A stretch of DNA of 64,000 nt from Mytilus trossulus. Taxonomy: Eukaryota; Mollusca; Bivalvia; Mytilida; Mytilidae. This document shows positions 25,381 through 60,601 of this stretch, piece by piece. The notes beneath the pieces are model-generated. The model made no database searches. It worked only from the letters and a program-made list of their open reading frames with translations, and was not told where the DNA came from. Location of the stretch: NCBI RefSeq assembly GCF_036588685.1, contig NC_086374.1, forward strand, positions 19,212,886 to 19,276,885. The letters run 5' to 3'. Within the stretch, counting starts at the first letter, position 1, and the number at the start of each line of letters is the position of its first letter. The translations under genes were made by a program, and so were the position numbers.

Positions 25381-25395
25381 GTAGCAACTGGTTAC
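25381..25395. promoter_or_regulatory. Possible RFX X-box-like site upstream of BBS5
   Basis: GTAGCAACTGGTTAC is an imperfect palindrome 101 bp upstream of the BBS5 start. X-boxes (GTNRCC, short spacer, RGYAAC) recognised by RFX factors drive many ciliary genes, BBS genes included. This site has about two mismatches, so it is only a candidate. Confidence 0.25.
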
Positions 25396-25687
25396 TTTTG
25401 TCAATTTTAATGTTGCTGTGCTCATCGATAGAAAAACAGGGACCAGATTGAAATATGTCTGCGCCCATGAACTGACCGACTCGTTTTCAAAACGTCAATA
25501 AAAGTTTTACAGACAAACCATTCAGGTATGGCACTATCGCAAGTATTTAGACTATAAGAATAAAAAGTATACTGTAGGTGTTTTTTACGTAAGAAGACAA
25601 CAAAGTCTTGGTGATGGGTCTTAGTCTTTAGACCCTTTGCATTTCAACGATATAGATGTAGAAGTTAATATGAGGCAGGAATTACCT

Positions 25688-25808
25688 TAGTCCAAATAAT
25701 TATGACGTCTGGCAAGGCTATTTTTAATTTTGATTGAGATGCCGTCGTAGGAAGGCGTCCCAGAAAAAAATAAAATAGCCTTGCCAGACGTCATAATTAT
25801 TTGGACTA
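25688..25808. mobile_element. Palindromic MITE with 9-bp target duplication, copy 1
   Basis: Arms of about 45 bp start TAGTCCAAATAATTATGACG and end with the complement GGACTA. GAATTACCT flanks both sides (25679-25687 and 25809-25817). A 9-bp duplication with long inverted repeats is characteristic of Mutator-like elements. The second copy is at 34506-34693. Confidence 0.85.
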
Positions 25809-26371
25809 GAATTACCTGTGATTGGGGACGAAGTCTATGCTTTTTTTTAATCAACAATGTTAAAAAGAGAAACGGAAATTCAGTAACGTATCCGATGTTG
25901 GTTCTGTTGTTAGGGATTTTAGTTGTGACGTTATTTTATATTTAAGTTATGACCTCATATTCAAGGTAAACAAAGAAACGCTGGCATCAGGTAACGTTTT
26001 TTTAATAACAAACGGGTTTTTTAAATGAATTAGTATTAGTTCCTTTCTTAGACTGATAATTATACATTTTATTCAAAGTCTCATGTAAACAAGACCAGAA
26101 ACGGAAGTATATTTATGCGCCGATCCAGAAATTCAAAAACCCTACAAAAAAATTTGAACGATTTTGAGTTCATTACTACAATGAAAAATTGGGGAAATTT
26201 CCCCGATTTTTTTTTTTTTTTTTTTAATTTTTATTGAATTTTCTACTGTAATAGGGGACTTCGCCCCCATAATAATTTTATCGAAAATAATTGAATAATT
26301 CTGAATATTGCATATTTGAAGAATTTTTCATGACTTAACAAATAATCATTTAAAAAAAATACCTGTTATAT

Positions 26372-26841
26372 TTAGGTGTAATACCACCAAATCATGGTAC
26401 GTCACATCCGGTTGCATACGAAAGTAGGTCTAAAAACATATTCCCTTGAATTTGACCGTTGTAGGTAATTAATCCTACATTTTATTGCAGTAAAACTATT
26501 TCTGAGTCATTAACATATGTCTTGGGTATTTCAAAACACCATTATTTTTTATTTGTGATTTCTATAGAAAATTTTGTAATCTTGAGGTTACATGGTGACT
26601 AAACATTGTACACAGATAGAATAAGGGGAGAAATTTGATTGGTTAACTTCCAATGATGGTTATTTTCTTATATGCAATGAAATGTTATGTGAAACTTTTT
26701 CTATAGAACTGGACAGGATAAAACTTTACTCATGCCAAGTATTTCTTTATTTGAAACAAAGATAAATTCTACACAATTTTTTGAAAAGTGCAAATTTAAC
26801 AAAGACTAATAGGGGAAAATCAATGGTGGTATTACACCTAA
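26372..26841. mobile_element. 470-bp element with TTAGGTGTAATACCACCA ends
   Basis: Perfect 18-bp inverted repeats lie at 26372-26389 and 26824-26841. There is no transposase frame. Flanks do not show an unambiguous duplication beyond the TTA/TAA at the ends. Confidence 0.75.
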
Positions 26842-27354
26842 ACAAAGAAGCATATATATGTTAATAAGGAAGCAGGACAAATCGCCCCACACCTAATCCC
26901 CCCACTTTTTCACAAATTCATCCCACTGTTAAAAAAATCACCCCAAACTAGTAATTTGGACAAATTATCCCCAGGATAACATATCACAGAGGAAGAAAAA
27001 AAATGTAACATACAACTTATCACTATTTGTCTGCCATTACTGGACATCACAAAGTTTCCTGTAAAATTTTGCATTCTCAATAGAAAATAGCAGGTGTCAC
27101 ATTGGGAAAAGTGATTGTTGAATGCCTTCAAACCGATACAACAAGCCTATCAAAGAGTAAACATACACATTAAAGTGTAAAGGCGACTAATTGGTTTTCA
27201 ACACAGCAAAAAATCCTGTGCTTGAGGTGCCCTTCAGCTGGCCCCATGTTGAAATATTATGATTCTGTAATTCTACATTTTATTCATTTATTTTTTGCAA
27301 AAAATGTGTTCTCTTGGATAACTATCCAACTTGGTATCTTATTCATATTGGTGT

Positions 27355-27640
27355 TAAAGTCATATGAAACAGTGGTGAAAAATAATGTTTATCCAATTCT
27401 TGAACCAATGCATGCCTATATCATAAACTTAGTCCACTGTGCACGTTTTTTTTCATTTTTTACGCAAATATATAGTATAATCATATTTTTTTTTTCTCTC
27501 TGTCTGTTATGATTTAACAAATATGGCTGCTCATTAAATGCCATGTTTTAAAGCCGAAGTTTACTGATTGTCACCTGATAGTAAATTAAGCAAATAACGA
27601 AAAGCATGCAAATTGAGCATGTGTTTAACATGTACAATCA
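27355..27640 (+). repeat. Dispersed 260-bp repeat, copy 2
   Basis: It shares string order and orientation with 18398-18660 (CATATGAAACAGTG, AAAAATAATGTTTATC, TCTTGAACCAATGCATG, TCATAAACTTAGTCC). It lies in the spacer upstream of DDX23. Confidence 0.7.
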
Positions 27641-28163
27641 AATAATTGTTTATTTTAAAGACAGATCCATGCGTAATGCGATCACCTGATTACGCTCAGG
27701 TCACTATGCATATGGAAAATATGTCGTCGAATTGCTTCCTGGAAGCAAGCAATTAAAAATAAGTAAACTTCTTCTAATTGTGGACAAATTAAAGAATTTT
27801 CCTCAGAAAAAAGTATATGTACATAAGGTGTATAATAAAAACTATCTATTTAGTTATAAAAAAACATATGCTTAATTATTTTTGATTTGAGGTTTCTTAT
27901 GACTTTAAAGATATAAATGATTACTATTTTATTTAAATAATTCTTTGCTTTTGATCATGTTTATATGAAAAAAAGTATAATTGAAATAAAAAAATTAAAA
28001 AATTAAAAAGAATTTTGTTTTGGGAAATGCCTGCATCACATATATAATATTTGTTGAAAATAGTGTGAGTAGATATCAAGTGGACATTTATAACTCAAAA
28101 TTTAAAGAGAACTTACAAAGCCATTGCAAAATGAAAATGATGACAAAATGACAAACAAATGCA

Positions 28164-28280
28164 GGTAAAGTATACTGTATCAATCAGGCAGGTTTTTTTG
28201 GTGGGATTCATGTTGCTTAGTCTCTAAGCAACACAAACACCATTTAAAAAATCTGTCTGATTGATACAGTGAGTTTTACC
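28164..28280. mobile_element. 117-bp palindromic element
   Basis: GGTAAA at 28164 pairs with TTTACC ending at 28280, ACTGTATCAATCAG pairs with CTGATTGATACAGT, and the centre is GTTGCTTAGTCTCTAAGCAAC. The whole unit can fold as one hairpin with a few mismatches. Confidence 0.65.
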
Positions 28281-28886
28281 AGAAAGCTCAATTTTATTTT
28301 GCTAATATCTCCTATGTCAGATAAGCACTCAACTCATTCTTTTTGTTAATTAGAAATTTGCTGGAGATCTTATGATTTGAATATAAATTAAATTTTGAAT
28401 TTAGAGTTGTTATTACCAATAAGCTCCTGAGAAGTGTTTGGTTATCATATAGAGTTAAGCCTGCCTTACCGACCATCAGTATTGAACAACCACCTGCTGT
28501 AAGTGACCACTTTTCAAACCCCCCAACAGATTTCCCTATATTTTTTAACTGGATATGCTGTATATTAACCCGACCAGTGACAACATTTATTTGTTCAAAT
28601 CTACCAGGTGACATGCACTGTCTTAAATCATGATGACAACAATTTATCAGGGACTTCCAAAAAATTAATTGTACAGCAATGTTATTGACTTTCCTCTCAT
28701 TTAATCTTGACTGATTTCATTAAAAGAGCAGCAGATTCCATTGAGGATTGTCGATTGTTGACATTTAAGCAATCCGCAATCCTGGAAAGAATGCATTTGA
28801 ACATCATGAACATAATCAACCTAGTTACATGATGTATGTTATCATGGTTATGGAAAACAAACATTTTCAACTTTCAGTAGTAGAAC

Positions 28887-53020
<24,134 letters not shown>

Positions 53021-53519
53021 CTTACATACGTTTATACATTGTATAATAATATTGGTCAGACTTTAATGACAAGTTTAAAGATATCCAAGATTGTTATGAC
53101 CAAAGATTGCGTAAATTGAATTTTGTCTTCAGCAAATATGTATTTTGTGACTGCATGTTTCATATGATTGGATATTGATGTCATGATAAGTATGGATGCA
53201 GATTGAAGATTTACTGCATATTACACACTACTATAGTCAGGTCTATATGTATAGTATTTTTGGTACTGCAACTTCTTTTAAAAATAGTACTGAAAAAAAA
53301 TAACTACATACAACTTAATTTTCAGAATACATTTCTGTATAAAGTTGAATTTGTTTCATTGTAGTTTTCACCCACCCAGTACAATTGTTATTACATGAGC
53401 TAAGGTTGGAGTAATTTGAATTATGTTAAATGTATATCATTACACTTTCATAACTGTAATGTTTTTGTCATGTTAATGGATACACAAGCTTTCATGAATA
53501 ATATGTTTTAAATGTTATG

Positions 53520-53525
53520 AATAAA
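53520..53525 (+). terminator. Candidate polyadenylation signal of DDX23
   Basis: AATAAA lies 500 bases after the stop in AT-rich 3' UTR sequence. Confidence 0.5.
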
Positions 53526-53639
53526 TCATAGAAATAGAAATACCTATTGTTATGATTTACAAGTTACAGTGTATGCAATGACCACCTCCATATATCAATA
53601 TAAGACACATCTGTGGATTAATTTTAGTCCAGCAATTCA

Positions 53640-53870
53640 TTGTTTAAGGACAACTCTTTGAGGGGTCCATAGGTGGTCTATTACAAGGCAAAATTTCTGT
53701 CCTTATCCAATATAACTTCATTTTCCAGTGACAGTCCAAATTTCCCCAACCATCATCCAAGATGGCCTCTACCTATTGTATTTTAAAATGTTCACTTGTT
53801 CTCGTCCTGAACATGCATGAAATATTTGCAACTGGATGTTAAGCAGCCAACAATCAATCAATCATTGTTT
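53640..53870 (+). mobile_element. SINE 3' region with CAATC-repeat tail
   Basis: The right end reads CATGAAATATTTGCAACTGG, then GTTAAGCAGCCAACAATCAATCAATC. I remember this type of tail from widespread mollusc SINEs. The head, where a pol III promoter should lie, is not recognisable. Confidence 0.55.
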
Positions 53871-55439
53871 AAGGTTAAAACAAAAGATTGAATTATTGAC
53901 AATTTTGATATGCTGTTCCTTTTTGGCCCACCTTCCCCAATAACCAAACAGAAAATTTAAAATTTATCAAACCTTAAAAAAATGAATATTGGCCATTATC
54001 TTTATATGAAAGAAACAATAATACAAGTACAATGTAAATTGTTTTATTAAGATATTTAGTATGAAAAAAACAAAAATATATGGAAAGGAAATGATTTGGT
54101 ATAAAAACAAATTGAAGTGGTTAAGAATAAAATACTACTATCAAAGCAAACTAAATAAAACAAGGAAGTAAAAAATAAACATCATAACATTTTACAACAA
54201 TATTTACTATAAATGATAATATACAAAGGACAATAACAAAAACTAATAAGTATAAATGTAAAAACATTTTCCCATTTATCAACAACAGTTACTAATGCTT
54301 AAATACAAATGACTGTAATTAAAACAAATAAAAACTTATAACAGGCCTATTTCATTGTTCTTGGCTGCTTGCTTGGGAATGGTCTTTTCAGATGATTTAT
54401 TTTTAGAACTTGGTAAATCATGTAAATGCGGGTGTTATTTAAATAAACAAGATGTGGGAAAGAATCAATGTATCTTTAATAGATATATGATTTTTTATCA
54501 TATTTAAGGGATTCTCTTATTAACACTTACCTACAATTACAAGAAATCTGTTACAAATATATTGCAAATGTAAGTCTTAGTTACTGACATAATTTCATGC
54601 AAAAAAAATATTCTAGAACAGGGTGGATCGGTTTATAACCATAGATGATAATTACATCCAAAACACAATAATACAAAGGGAACTTTTATTAGATATCTAC
54701 CACATGAGAAAGATATCTACCACATGAGAAAGTCTATATGGATAATCCTAAACTCAAATCAAGTACACATAATTGGTAGTGTTAGCTAGTGATCTCTTAT
54801 GTTTTCCTTAAATCTTGACTTTAAGTGAAAGGCATATATATACTAAATTTAGCTGAAAAGTAGAAGAGTACAATGTTATGATTGCCCATATCAATATTTG
54901 ATACCAAAATTGATAAAAAGTCTTTGTAGTTGCTGACAAAAATTTCTTCAACATGAATCAATGTCAAGAGGATTGGTGGTTGATCTTTTGTTCTTCCCAG
55001 TATATTTTTGCAGATAAATGTTATCCCTTTTATGTAATATGGATATGTTAAAACATGTCGTAATTCAGTTACAGACATGAAAATGTGCTTCCTAAATGAG
55101 GCTTGCTACCATATTAAGAAGCTCTGATTTGTAGTTGCTGTGAAAAATGTGAAGAAGAACTTTTATTAAACTAGTATCAATTTGAAGAGTGAAAATGTAT
55201 TCTGCAAACAGGAAGATAGAATGATGAAATGTGCAGCTTACCAGTATGAAGCTTTGTACCAAAAATTTAAAGTTGCAGAGATAATTCAGAAAAGATGTAT
55301 TAGTCAGAAAGAGGTCAACCAGTACCTTCTCCTTGCAGTGGGGTATACAAATTATATTACTATAACTAAAATACTGTATAATAATGTGACTAGTTTACAT
55401 GTAGATACATCTAATATCAATGACTTGTCACCTCAATAT

Positions 55440-58400
55440 CTACAATTTTATTCCATGTTTTTCTAGTGTTTCTTCTGCTGCCTTCACTACACTTTCTTTT
55501 GAACCTTTGGCATCTATTTCAATACAGACAGGATTTTGCATTCTTCTGTATGCTTCACAAAGCCTACAAAATAAAATATCTACATGGTAAGAAATGATAA
55601 CTTTATTATTAAACAGTATTGGCTTTTGTTTTATACACTTTGCTTTCTAGTTTATTGAACAAAATTGTATGTAACAGCATTGCTTTCTATTATATTTAAA
55701 GGACTAAGCAATTTTTACAAATAAGTCATTTACTGTGCATGCAATAAACCTTGGACTGTATTTTTTTTAGTTAAAAGTTAAAGAGTTTTATGCAAAAAAT
55801 ATAAGATTATTCAAAAGACACAAACACATAATTTTCAACACTTTTGAAGGAATATTTGTAAATAACCAAGCAAAATCAATGGCTGAGAAGTGAAAGGAGG
55901 AATGTCTACCTTTGTCTAAATAAAACATCCTTGTCTAAGTGCTGCTCCTCAAATGTTATGGCTCCTCCTCTACCAGACAACCTTTGCCTTCTAACTTCCT
56001 CTGTAACTGTCAGGAACAGAACTAGCGTTGGCTTCAATAGATCTGATGGCCATTGGTAGACCCAGTGTCCACTAGGTGGCATGTCAGAAGTACTGGTTTC
56101 ATTGGCTACCCCATATGCTGTAGTACTGTGCCAAAATCTGTGGGGAAACATAAGACGAGTTGCTTGTGCATTGTATTTAGCACTTACAGTAAGTTTTATC
56201 TAATTTATCTGAACAAAAACTCTCTTAAATTTATACAAATGATAAAAATATCACATTTAAGTATGTATAATTTTTGTAAATTCCCATCTCTCCAAAGTGG
56301 TATGGAATTTATTATATGAGAATTAAATTCTTGTGAATTTAAAAAGGAAGATGGATTATTTTGCCATCCATTTACCTAATTGATTGATTATTGATTGCTT
56401 ATTATCACTGAAGCACCTGTTTAAAAATAATTATGTATTACTGTAAAATGATTTCTATCTGCACATCTATACAACTTTCATTATGTATAAATTTAAATAC
56501 AACATTTTTACCTATCCATTATAACTGCTTTGTTCTGACATTCCCTAGCTATTTGTATTGCTACAATGTAATTGCCAATGCAGTAATAAGCTCTTCTTAT
56601 GATCTCTGGCAAAGCATCAAAGAACTTCCTTAGATGGGCCACTTCAGGAGGAGGAGTGTAATATCTTACTGCATTCAGTTTCTTCTCTAATGTTTCAGTT
56701 AATGTTGTTTTACCTAAAATATTAAGTATCAAGAGGTTATTAACAAAGACAAATATTCAGGTCTACAGAATTGATTTATCTATCAATCTTTCATATTTGT
56801 GTATAATACAGATTAGCTCTTCTTGAAATTGTGGATATCACATCTGTGTTGTGTCAAATTAGTCTGTTCTTATTGACTTTGTCCAAGAATAATCATGGAC
56901 ATCATAATGTTTCGCCTAATATCAATTAGTTTGACCAAAACTTTTCAAGTCCTCAGACCTCTTCTGGTTTGCTAGTAAAACAATGAAAAGCTGTTGTTCT
57001 GTCACAAACTATATACCTTGCTTTTGGAATTTCATCTGTAGAAAGATGACATCTGATAGCATCATTGTCATGGAAATAAAAATATCCATACAAACTATAT
57101 TACAATGTGGGGTTGCAAAGGAATTCTATTCTTTTAACTTCATTTGTTTCACTGGCTTAAGGAAAACTTAATTTAGAACCATTACCATGATTGCAATATT
57201 AAGTATGTTAAATTCATTTGGTCAGTTTTCAGAAGTAACCTTCATGTATTGTAACAGGTTAATTTTTAGACTGAACAGCAAGTAAACATGACCATATAAA
57301 TGATATCAAAAATGATAATGTTAAATGTTTACCTGTTGCATCAAGTCCTTCTACCACTACAAAAGGATGTTGTATCTGCTTTTGTAATTTATTCACGTCA
57401 AAGTTGGCTGGTATATTTTTGTCAGCAATATCTAGCAAGGTGATGGCTTCAGGCATATCTTTACACTGAAAATAGTCATGATAGTGAGTACTTTACTTGC
57501 TCAGTCTTACATATTTGATTGCAATTTCTAATCTTCAATAATTATTGGTTAATATACAAATTGTCAGTGAGAAAGCCAAGAGGAACACTGTGCTGTCTTA
57601 TCAAGTTCAAGTCAAGTAAAGTCAAGCTTACAAATGGTGCAATATGGGGAAACCTACTGTTTTATGTTTTCAATACATGACCTGCAATTAATACTTAACT
57701 ATGATTTTCATAGAAAGAGAGAAAAATTGACCAAAATAAAAATCATAGAGAAAAATTGACCAAAATATAAATAATAGAGAAAAATTGACCAAAATATAAA
57801 TAATAGAGAAAAATTGACCAAAATATAAATAAAAGAAAAAAATTGACTAAAATAAAAGTAATAGAGAATAACAAGAACAATGAGGTGCAAAAGTATAAAA
57901 AATAGAAAAAAATGGTCTATAAACATGATAAATTAAAGAATACAGAAATAATTTTACCTTGCATAATATTTCTCTAGCTTCAACATAGCTGTGAAAAACA
58001 GGACACAAGTCTGGTTTAGAAAATGCTCTTGACTGACACTGTGTGATAGAAAGACATTTTTCAAATGTTCCCCAGCTGTCTTTCACTATGTAAACATGAT
58101 CTGATATGACACCCATAGTTTCTGAATCTCTTTCTTCAACCCGGCATTTTCCTTCTTTTATTTGTTTAATAAAATAGTGTCTTTTGAAATTATTTTCATT
58201 AGCTATCTTAATGACATCTTTTGCACTAAATGTTTCAAGTGAATGATTGGCAAAAACACAAACACCTCTGTATATTTTTTCATGAGCGTCTTGATTTGAG
58301 TCAGTATCAGTGAATGTACTGAGTGAGACATTAGATGTATATTTTGGGGATATTTCTCTCAACAGCTTTTGGGAACGAATGGCACTTTTGATATAATTTG

Positions 58401-58680
58401 ATATTGTATCGTTGTTTGCCTTCAAGATGTTTGGAAATAGCAAAATGTCATTTTTATCGGTAAAACAGTTTGAAGGCGAAAGTGAAAGTTCACTCGTTTC
58501 TTTGTGATTCTTCAGTGATAAGTTTTCCCCTCCTTTGTATCGTTCCAGGTACACTGGTTTGTCTGGGAAAGCGATGTGAATGTCCATATTACAGCATGAA
58601 TCATATGTCACACTAGCAAGTTGAAGATAGAATGATGTCCTATTTAAAAAACGCGCTTTCAGGTTAAAAATGTTAGGCAT
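55440..58680 (-). CDS. CMPK2: UMP-CMP kinase 2, mitochondrial (thymidylate-kinase fold)
   Basis: Five coding exons on the minus strand: 58680-57958, 57465-57333, 56713-56512, 56137-55910 and 55563-55440. All are GT-AG and in phase; 1410 nt give 469 residues (human 449). The first 240 residues form the poorly conserved N-terminal region. The kinase domain has the P-loop EGLDATGKT (280-288), RRAYYCIGNYIVA, the MDRFWHSTTAYG motif (D352-R353), VYQWPSDLLKP and the lid RLSGRGG; the C-terminus ends ETLEKHGIKL. The enzyme phosphorylates dCMP, dUMP, CMP and UMP with ATP and supplies mitochondrial nucleotides. In vertebrates it is interferon-induced and sits beside viperin; no viperin gene is in this window. 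The N-terminus is not an obvious targeting peptide, so mitochondrial location is inferred from the family. A 29-bp minisatellite sits in intron 1. Confidence 0.94.
57717..57870 (+). repeat. 29-bp tandem repeat in CMPK2 intron 1
   Basis: GAGAAAAATTGACCAAAATA units start at 57721, 57750, 57779 and 57808, with a diverged fifth. The array ends about 90 bp from the exon 1 donor. Confidence 0.85.
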
Positions 58681-58918
58681 TCTGTACTTTCATATTTGAA
58701 ACGAGGCTAAATTAAAGATAAAACAATTTCGGAGTAACCTTGTTTTATCCGCCCCTTTAAATTATGGACTAGGATGATCTAGGATGGATGCTTAGAAAGG
58801 CTAGAAAGATTTATAACAATGTTTTGATCACCTTCATAATGAAATAAAACTCATAATTAAAACGGACCTGGATCAAAAAGTACAGAAGTAGCGTAATTTC
58901 TAATTCCATATTATTTTC

Positions 58919-58928
58919 CAGAGGCGGA

Positions 58929-58959
<31 letters not shown>

Positions 58960-59094
58960 CAGGGGGCCGCCCCCCCTTTTTGGGAAAAAATTTTGTTGCT
59001 TGTATAGGGAATCACTCAAGCGTGACTGGAGCGGGTCCCCTCTTAGGTCAGTCAGTAGGCCCCCACTTATAAAAAATTCCTGGATCCGCCACTG
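58919..59094 (+). mobile_element. CAGTGGCGGATCC-family MITE with 5-bp duplication
   Basis: It runs from CAGAGGCGGATTTAGG to CTGGATCCGCCACTG, with a long G-run, TATAGGGAATCACTC and CAGTAGGCCCCCACTTAT inside. TTTTC flanks both ends (58914-58918 and 59095-59099). Confidence 0.85.
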
Positions 59095-59736
59095 TTTTCA
59101 CGACAGAGCCCGGTTTTTAATTCTAACAGAGTGACATGATATATACACATATATGTGTATATATGTCTCTGATTCTAATATGTATAATTCAATATTTTAG
59201 AAACATAGTAAAATAATTAATTCACAGTAGGTTATTGTTCATATGTGATCATATGTATGTGTTAAAGTGATGTGAAACTTTTAAAAAAAAATGGTGCACA
59301 GATAAGGCTAAATGATCAATGGCTAGGTTTTATTGTAAAACTTATGTACATATACTTTTTTCTAAAGAGAATTCTAGTCTAGACAATATATCGGTTTCCA
59401 AATTTAGAAGAAATTTTTCCTTTTTTTATTTTTATTTTTTGTTTCAAGTAAATAATTCTCCGAATATGTTTTCCGTATATATATAGTGAACTTTCTCGTA
59501 AAAATCCCGCGATCGCAATTTATACGAATGAAAATGTCATTGAAATAAACTATTTGTAGTATTTGTATTTGAATCCATCTAATGAGTTAAGCCTTCTCAA
59601 CTGATTTGTATAGGTCGTTCTTATATTATACTATACAACTGTCGAATATTAGGGTTTGGCTCGGGGTTTGGATCCAGCTAACATGTGCAACCCTGCCACA
59701 TTCTGTATATATGTTCCTGTTTCTATGGCTTATACA

Positions 59737-60040
59737 GTTATTTTAAGATACTTTATACTAGAGTATATAAGACATCGCATACCAGTGGCGGATCCAGAAC
59801 TTTTCAGAAGGGGGGGGGGGGGGGGGGGGGGGGCACTGACTTACCTAAGGGGGCCGCTCCAGTCATGGTCATGTTTCAGTGATTCACTGGATAATCAATC
59901 AAACTTTTCCCACGAAAGCCCCCCCCCCCCCCCCCCCCTGATCCGCCTATGAATACAGTTATTCTAAGACATCTTTTGCTAGAGTATATGAGACATCGAA
60001 TACGGTTATTTTAAGATATCTCGTACTAGAGTATATTTAT
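59737..60040 (+). repeat. Roughly 50-bp tandem repeat split by a MITE
   Basis: Units with CAGTTATTTTAAGATA, CTAGAGTATATAAGACATCG and ATAC occur at 59737-59782, 59952-60002 and 60003-60036. The CAGTGGCGGATCC copy separates the first unit from the second. Confidence 0.8.
59783..59950 (-). mobile_element. CAGTGGCGGATCC-family MITE, inverted copy
   Basis: It begins CAGTGGCGGATCCAG and ends ATCCGCCTATG, with a G-run at the left and a C-run at the right. The core TCAGTGATTCACTGGATAAT is the reverse of the family core. Flanks share ATAC. Confidence 0.75.
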
Positions 60041-60601
60041 CATAGATATATCATAAATATATAGGATATCTTATTTACATGAAATTAATTAAATATGCTT
60101 GAAAACGGCTTGTCACAAATATTACTCAACCAAAGGATTTCGAAATGCATAAGACGCATGCTAAAGCTTTCATAAAACTATGACGACATAAGAACGGATC
60201 ATGACACCTTTATCAATTATAAATAATTCGGCAAGGTTGACTTTGGTCTAGCTGTGACACGTACATTAAAAACCTATTTGCACAACCCATTGACCCCATG
60301 GTATATAAAATGTATCTTGTGTAATTTAATATTAACTATTAATCCATTACAAGATGGATTATCAACTAATTAATCATTTCAATCTGGTTAATAAAGGTAA
60401 ATAACTTGGTCCTGAGTGTCAGTAAACAATGATTTGTCGCTAACGTAAACAAATCTAAATGAAAAGACCTCCAGTCACCTGATTCCACTATGAAAACAGT
60501 GACTAGGAAAGAAAGCCACAATAATTTAAATACCTGTGAAATTCATTGACCCATATTTAGCGTTTATCGGTTAAAGTAAAAATAAGCCAAATAAGGGGAA
60601 A

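Larger units (their letters stand above)
25281..28886. other. Spacer between divergent BBS5 and DDX23
   Basis: This 3.6-kb gap must hold the BBS5 promoter and, since DDX23 starts right after an acceptor-like CAG (28875-28877), probably the DDX23 promoter and a 5' UTR exon that I cannot place. It contains two inverted-repeat elements (25688-25808, 26372-26841), a T-run near 26210, a 260-bp dispersed repeat (27355-27640) and a palindrome (28164-28280). I see no conserved coding exon. Confidence 0.55.
53021..55439. other. Spacer between convergent DDX23 and CMPK2
   Basis: The left part is the DDX23 3' UTR, up to an AATAAA at 53520. A SINE-like segment follows (53640-53870). On the minus strand an AATAAAA near 54034-54041 could end CMPK2, which would make its 3' UTR about 1.4 kb. 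I see no conserved exon. Confidence 0.55.
58681..60601. other. Spacer between divergent CMPK2 and SGPP genes
   Basis: This 1.9-kb gap must carry both promoters unless 5' UTR exons lie elsewhere. It holds two CAGTGGCGGATCC-family copies, long G and C runs inside them, a TATATATACACATATATGTG-type stretch near 59140 and a 50-bp tandem repeat (59737-60040). I cannot define core promoter elements. Confidence 0.55.

Noticed and set aside
54345-54440. Minus-strand frame rich in S, K and P ending before 54345
   Set aside because: It has no convincing acceptor upstream and no family I recognise; more likely CMPK2 3' UTR or spacer.
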